Part shown: piece by piece, positions 60,393 through 64,000 of the stretch
Numbering within the stretch: position 1 is the first letter of the stretch
Layout of the letters: every line of letters begins with the position of its first letter
NCBI RefSeq assembly: GCF_903181435.1
Contig: NZ_CAEUHO010000004.1
Coordinates: forward strand, 496,001-560,000
Source of the DNA: Bacteroides acidifaciens
GTDB taxonomy: Bacteria; Bacteroidota; Bacteroidia; Bacteroidales; Bacteroidaceae
Length of the DNA stretch: 64,000 nucleotides
Reading direction: 5' to 3'
The notes under the pieces: model-generated
What the model was told of the DNA's origin: nothing
The model's database searches: none
Seen by the model: the letters and a program-made list of their open reading frames with translations, nothing else
Translations under genes and position numbers: made by a program

Positions 60393-61028
60393 TTATTTTC
60401 TGCCAAAATCCGCCGGAATCTCTCCCCATTCTTTCGTTTCCCACTTTAGGATACGGGTGGTGTAGGTGTTCTCCCTCAGCCATTTCTCCGCCCGTTCTAT
60501 CAAGAGAAACAGTTGCTCCGTCTCTTCGGTACGGGGAAGTTTGGTCTTGCATTTTTTCTGGCGTACCCAACTGATGGCATTGACACTGTCACTGTAAATA
60601 GGCATGTCGAATCCTTTTTGTTTCAATAGTGCCAGTCCGTGCACGATGGCGAGGAACTCACCTATATTGTTCGTTCCTTTCATCGGTCCGAAGTGGAAGA
60701 TTTGCTGCCGGCTGGCAACGTGTACTCCGCGATATTCCATCGGTCCGGGATTGCCGCTGCAAGCGGCGTCAACTGCCAGGCTGTTATCAATCACACAGGT
60801 CGGTAATGTATCCGAAGGTATTTTTGCTCCGCTTGATTTGGCTTTCGCATTTTTGCCGATATAGGCGTAGGGAGACATGGTGAGTGCCCGTTCGGCTTCC
60901 TCACAGGTATCGAATGATTTGTATTTGGCGGCTTCGTATCCTTTGATTTGAAGCTGGCAATCCGTCCAGGAGGTGTAAATCCCGGGCGTGACGCCTTCCC
61001 ATACTACGTAGAACTTTTGTTTAGCCAT
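60393..61028 (-). CDS. rnhA: Ribonuclease H with viroplasmin domain
   Basis: A 211-residue enzyme. Residues 1-50 form a caulimovirus viroplasmin/RNaseH1-N domain (KFYVVWEGVTPGIYTSW), which binds RNA-DNA hybrids. The RNase H domain follows, with catalytic acids in AVDAACSGNPGP, NIGEFLAIVHGL, IYSDSVNAISW and the final GEIPADFGRK. It removes RNA from RNA-DNA hybrids. Transcribed alone from the box at 61078. Confidence 0.93.
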   Translation of the reverse strand: MAKQKFYVVWEGVTPGIYTSWTDCQLQIKGYEAAKYKSFDTCEEAERALTMSPYAYIGKNAKAKSSGAKIPSDTLPTCVIDNSLAVDAACSGNPGPMEYRGVHVASRQQIFHFGPMKGTNNIGEFLAIVHGLALLKQKGFDMPIYSDSVNAISWVRQKKCKTKLPRTEETEQLFLLIERAEKWLRENTYTTRILKWETKEWGEIPADFGRK

Positions 61029-61077
61029 TTTTTTGACGATGAATTTGTAAAGTCAATGAATTGACGGTGCGAAGGTA

Positions 61078-61085
61078 CAAATATA
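61078..61085 (-). promoter_or_regulatory. -7 box (TATATTTG) for rnhA
   Basis: CAAATATA on the plus strand, 50 bp before the ATG at 61028. Confidence 0.45.
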
Positions 61086-61089
61086 TTCT

Positions 61090-61106
61090 CTAACTGAACA
61101 AGTTAG
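61090..61106. promoter_or_regulatory. Operator-like palindrome before the nitroreductase
   Basis: CTAACT-N5-AGTTAG is a perfect 6-bp inverted repeat. It overlaps a second pair, AACAAGT (about 61097) and ACTTGTT (about 61114). It may be a regulator site for the nitroreductase or rnhA; no regulator gene is adjacent. Confidence 0.3.
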
Positions 61107-61167
61107 GAGAACTACTTGTTATAAAAAAAAGAGAGTTTAAGAATATAAAATAATGAAAGGAACTATT

Positions 61168-61770
61168 ATGGAGAAAACTTTTAGCGAGGCTTTGAAACAA
61201 CGTCGGACTTACTATTCGATTACTAATCAGTCGCCTATACCGGACCAGGAGATAGAGTGTATCATCAATATGACAGTGCGCTACGTGCCGTCGGCATTCA
61301 ATTCGCAGTCTACACGCGTAGTATTGCTGTTGGGCAAATCTCACAAGAAATTGTGGCAGATTGTGAAGGATGCATTGGAGAAAATCATGCCGGCTGAGGC
61401 TTTCGTAAAGACAGAAGAGAAAATAGATAATTCATTCGCTTGCGGGTATGGAACAGTATTGTTCTTTGAAGACCAGAAGGTGGTCAAGGGACTTCAGGAA
61501 GCTTTCCCGTCTTATCAGGCGAATTTCCCGGGTTGGTCGTTGCAGACTTCGGCAATGCATCAGTTTGCTATATGGGTAATGCTCGAAGACGTAGGTTTCG
61601 GAGCGTCGCTGCAACATTATAATCCGCTGATTGACGAGGAAGTGCGCCGTGCATGGAATTTGCCGGAACACTGGCATCTGATTGCCGAAATGCCGTTCGG
61701 GGTTCCTGTCGCTAAACCGGGAGAAAAAGAATTCCAGCCGTTGGAAGAACGGGTGAAAGTTTTCAAATAA
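61168..61770 (+). CDS. Nitroreductase family FMN oxidoreductase
   Basis: A 200-residue protein. The N-terminal FMN-phosphate site is ALKQRRTYYSITNQSPIP, and the family segment VPSAFNSQSTRVVLLLGK follows; the C-terminal flavin segment is EMPFGVPVAKPGEKEFQPLE. It belongs to the YdgI/HBN1-like subgroup, which reduces nitro compounds or quinones with NAD(P)H. The start at 61168 is preferred over 61153 because AAAGGA lies 7 nt before it. Confidence 0.9.
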   Translation: MEKTFSEALKQRRTYYSITNQSPIPDQEIECIINMTVRYVPSAFNSQSTRVVLLLGKSHKKLWQIVKDALEKIMPAEAFVKTEEKIDNSFACGYGTVLFFEDQKVVKGLQEAFPSYQANFPGWSLQTSAMHQFAIWVMLEDVGFGASLQHYNPLIDEEVRRAWNLPEHWHLIAEMPFGVPVAKPGEKEFQPLEERVKVFK

Positions 61771-61775
61771 TGAAT

Positions 61776-61811
61776 TAAATGACTAATTTTGTGAGCAAAA
61801 TTAGTCATTTA
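61776..61811 (+). promoter_or_regulatory. Perfect palindrome overlapping the aroK -7 box and start
   Basis: Arms 61776-61791 and 61796-61811 are perfect 16-bp complements with a 4-nt loop (TAAATGACTAATTTTG, TGAG, complement). The left arm contains TAATTTTG (61784-61791), a -7 box, and the right arm ends at the A of the aroK ATG. It could be a terminator for the nitroreductase, an operator or a leader hairpin. Confidence 0.6.
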
Positions 61812-62338
61812 TGGTTCGTATTTTCCTTACCGGCTATATGGGTGCCGGAAAAACGACGTTGGGCAAGGCTTTTGCCCGCAAGATGAATGTGCCGTTCATT
61901 GATTTGGACTGGTATATAGAAGAGCGTTTTCACAAGACCGTTGGAGAATTATTCACCGAACGAGGCGAGACTGGATTCAGGGAACTGGAGAAGAACATGC
62001 TCCATGAAGTAGCCGAGTTTGAGAATGTGGTAATTTCTACGGGAGGTGGAGCGCCTTGTTTTTTTGATAACATGGAATTTATGAACCGGATGGGAAAGAC
62101 GGTTTTCCTCGATGTGCATCCTGATGTGTTGTTCAGACGCTTGCGTGTAGCCAAACAACAACGTCCTATTCTTCAGGGAAAAGAGGATGACGAACTGAAA
62201 GCGTTCATTGTGCAGGCATTGGAGAAACGCGCTCCTTTCTATACTCAGGCGCAATATATCTTTAATGCAGACCAGTTGGAAGACCGTTGGCAGATAGATG
62301 CTTCCGTCCGACGTTTGCAGCAACTTCTCGGATTATAA
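61811..62338 (+). CDS. aroK: Shikimate kinase
   Basis: A 175-residue P-loop kinase of aromatic amino-acid synthesis; it phosphorylates shikimate at C3. The P-loop is FLTGYMGAGKTTLGKAFA; shikimate-binding parts are FIDLDWYIEER, GETGFRELEKNML and VISTGGGAPCF; the lid Arg is in QQRPIL. A short leader is predicted from the promoter 20 bp upstream. Confidence 0.96.
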   Translation: MVRIFLTGYMGAGKTTLGKAFARKMNVPFIDLDWYIEERFHKTVGELFTERGETGFRELEKNMLHEVAEFENVVISTGGGAPCFFDNMEFMNRMGKTVFLDVHPDVLFRRLRVAKQQRPILQGKEDDELKAFIVQALEKRAPFYTQAQYIFNADQLEDRWQIDASVRRLQQLLGL

Positions 62339-62466
62339 AATAGATTTTGTTGTCAGGGAATATTTTAGGGTTCTCTTGTTTGTTCATTCGGTCAATATTT
62401 GTACCTTGCCGCTCGTTACGAGATTTTTTATTCACTATTAATATAAAAACAAGGTAAGACTATATC

Positions 62467-64000
62467 ATGAAAACATTAAAAGAGAATTTTGAGAGATTAT
62501 CTGCCAAGATTAAGACTTCGGGAAAACCTGCTGCGGCATGGTTTCCGCAATACACGACGACTTCATTACTAAATGCTGAAAACTGGTGGGAAGCATTGGC
62601 TGTGTGCGAATATGCTTTGGACACCCGCGAAGACGAAAAACTGACGGAAGATTTTTTCGAGCTGATATTCTGTGCGTTCGACTGTAATGCTGAGGTCGAC
62701 CTCAATGAAGAGGAATACGAGTTCTGGTGGGAGAAGGTGATGCAGGTATGCGACCGTGTGGCTGTGTTCAGCGGTGCGGGATGGGCGCAGAAAGGTGCCC
62801 AATACTCCGAAGCCCGTTATGGAAAGCGCGATATGAGTTTTTTATTCCCTTACTACGAGAAAGCTGCCGATATGGGGTGGGCGGAAGCGGAAGCAACCGT
62901 TGCCTATTGGAAATTCATGGGATTTTATTGTGAACAGGATAAGGAAGAAGGTGAACGTCGTTTTGCGGCTCTATCTTCGCCCGAAGCTTTGCTATGGGGA
63001 AAGCATTATCGTGCGTTTGCTGAGGAATTCACAGGAAATAAGGAGAAAGCCTTGCAGATACGTAAGGAGTTGTTGGAAGAACTGCCTGAAGGACATCGTT
63101 TGCGTGCCCATACTTATGCTGCGCTGGGAGACGCGCTCGACCGGGAAGAAGGCGGTGTGGCAGAAGAAGCCGCTTATTATGAGAAATCTTTGGAGATAGT
63201 TCCGAATCTATATACTCTTAAAAATCTGGCTACGCTTTATTTCCGTTATTCGGAATTGGGCAAACCGAAAGAACTGGGCTTTGAACTTTGGGAAAAAGCT
63301 TGGCATGCCGGTGTATGGTCGGCTGCTAATTTCCTGGGATATAATTACCAGGAAGAAGAGTGGCTGGATATGCCTAAGGCGATTGAATGGTTGGAAAAGG
63401 GGATGCTCTATTGCGAACTGTATAGTGCGTATGAGTTGGCGTTGATTTACTTATACTGTGATGACTATAAGAATGTGGAGCGCGGATTGATGTGTCTCGA
63501 CCGTTGTGTGGAAGGTGATTATGTCGCAGGTATCGAAGGATTGGCAACTGTTTACTTCAACGGTGACCTGGTGGAAGAAGACATGAACCGTGCGAAAGAG
63601 TTGCTGGAGAAAGCGGTCGAACTGGGTTCGGGAAATGCAGCTTACCGTTTAGGATGGATGTATGAACGCGGTTTCTTATCCGAAAAACCGGATTATGTCA
63701 AGGCGATGGAGTGTTATGAGAAAGCGGCTTCGATGGAGAATGCCGATGGGTACTGCCGTGCGGCGCTTTATCTGGCAAACGGGTATAGCGGTGTGACGGA
63801 TGCCGTGAAATCGAGAGAATATTATGAAAAAGCGGCTGAGTTGGGTTCCTGCTTTGCTTTGATAGAATTGTCGTTCTTGTATGAGAACGGTGACGGGGTA
63901 GAGAAGAGTTATGAAAAGGCTTTTGAACTCTGTAGCAAGGCTGCCGGTGAGGAGTATCCTTATGCGATGTTCCGTGTAGGGCTTTATTTGGAAAAAGGTG
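62467..64000 (+). CDS. Sel1/TPR-repeat protein (3' end beyond window)
   Basis: Open from the ATG at 62467 to the window edge, 511 codons with no stop. The first 90 residues are without clear homology (WFPQYTTTSLLNAENWWEAL). After that come repeated 36-40-residue helical hairpins of the Sel1 type, such as AKELLEKAVELGSGNAAYRL, GWMYERGF and SREYYEKAAELGSCFALIEL. No signal peptide, so a cytoplasmic scaffold for protein contacts is likely. The 128-bp gap before it holds no clear TAnnTTTG box. Confidence 0.85.
   Translation, partial: MKTLKENFERLSAKIKTSGKPAAAWFPQYTTTSLLNAENWWEALAVCEYALDTREDEKLTEDFFELIFCAFDCNAEVDLNEEEYEFWWEKVMQVCDRVAVFSGAGWAQKGAQYSEARYGKRDMSFLFPYYEKAADMGWAEAEATVAYWKFMGFYCEQDKEEGERRFAALSSPEALLWGKHYRAFAEEFTGNKEKALQIRKELLEELPEGHRLRAHTYAALGDALDREEGGVAEEAAYYEKSLEIVPNLYTLKNLATLYFRYSELGKPKELGFELWEKAWHAGVWSAANFLGYNYQEEEWLDMPKAIEWLEKGMLYCELYSAYELALIYLYCDDYKNVERGLMCLDRCVEGDYVAGIEGLATVYFNGDLVEEDMNRAKELLEKAVELGSGNAAYRLGWMYERGFLSEKPDYVKAMECYEKAASMENADGYCRAALYLANGYSGVTDAVKSREYYEKAAELGSCFALIELSFLYENGDGVEKSYEKAFELCSKAAGEEYPYAMFRVGLYLEKG

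Noticed and set aside
1..64000. tRNA, rRNA or complete insertion sequences
   Set aside because: No cloverleaf-like sequence with CCA-adjacent acceptor stem, no rRNA segment and no transposase frame was recognised by reading; a covariance-model search was not possible.

Overview
The window comes from the chromosome of a gut Bacteroides, most likely the B. thetaiotaomicron/ovatus group. The evidence is the repeated TAnnTTTG promoter box with almost no Shine-Dalgarno sequences, a mucin/GAG-type gene set (GH88, serine-type sulfatase, PL8 and PL29-like lyases, DUF4988 lipoproteins), HU-like/winged-helix regulators and a VirE-type primase. From memory, the gene order resembles the B. thetaiotaomicron chondroitin sulfate genes BT3348-BT3350 followed by the LPS-core region BT3362-BT3380. 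I could not check this by alignment.

Layout. 1-4.9 kb: a truncated membrane regulator-like gene, an HU-like protein with a patterned 5' leader, an Ig-like lipoprotein, a DUF3108 protein and a thioesterase. 5-11 kb: a glycosaminoglycan operon (GH88, sulfatase, chondroitin ABC-type lyase). 11-18.3 kb: cysS, a HAD phosphatase, and a two-gene operon for a DUF4988 lipoprotein and a PL29-like lyase. 18.3-26.9 kb: housekeeping genes (mnmA-type thiouridylase, GH3-fold enzyme, phosphofructokinase, acpP-fabF-rnc, purN, pdxB), with a helicase remnant and an intergenic mobile-like repeat just before them. 26.9-49.9 kb: a mosaic, AT-rich LPS/glycan locus in several transcription blocks. 50-53.3 kb: a second HU-like gene divergent from a VirE-type primase/ATPase. 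53.4-60.3 kb: msbA, an LTA-synthase-like transferase, GtrA/GtrB and an ArnT-like transferase. 60.4-64 kb: rnhA, a nitroreductase, aroK and a truncated Sel1-repeat gene.

How the genes work together. The GAG operon cleaves chondroitin/dermatan sulfate (PL8), desulfates it and hydrolyses the unsaturated uronic acid (GH88); the PL29-like lyase may attack the same polymers at the surface. The LPS locus encodes donor synthesis for UDP-GalNAcA (TviB/TviC type), UDP-galactofuranose (Glf) and a CDP-3,6-dideoxyhexose (RfbF/G/H), plus a thiamine-diphosphate enzyme that could add a two-carbon branch as in yersiniose. It also has a core kinase, about eight glycosyltransferases and polyprenyl-linked GT-C/GtrA/GtrB modules. 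MsbA then supplies lipid A-core export. No Wzx, Wzy or WaaL was recognised.

The most unusual signal is non-coding. Both HU-like genes carry, just downstream of their predicted promoters, four palindromic ACT-NN-AGT cores spaced exactly 22 bp apart. A third array with a different core (GTTTC-N7-GAAAC) but the same 22-bp period sits between the HAD gene and cysS. A further cluster of ATGAGAAAT repeats lies between the second HU-like gene and the primase. These look like cooperative operators or structured leaders that I do not recognise as a described element class. Other points of note are two copies of a MITE-like palindrome, promoters that predict leaderless mRNAs, and convergent coding overlaps.
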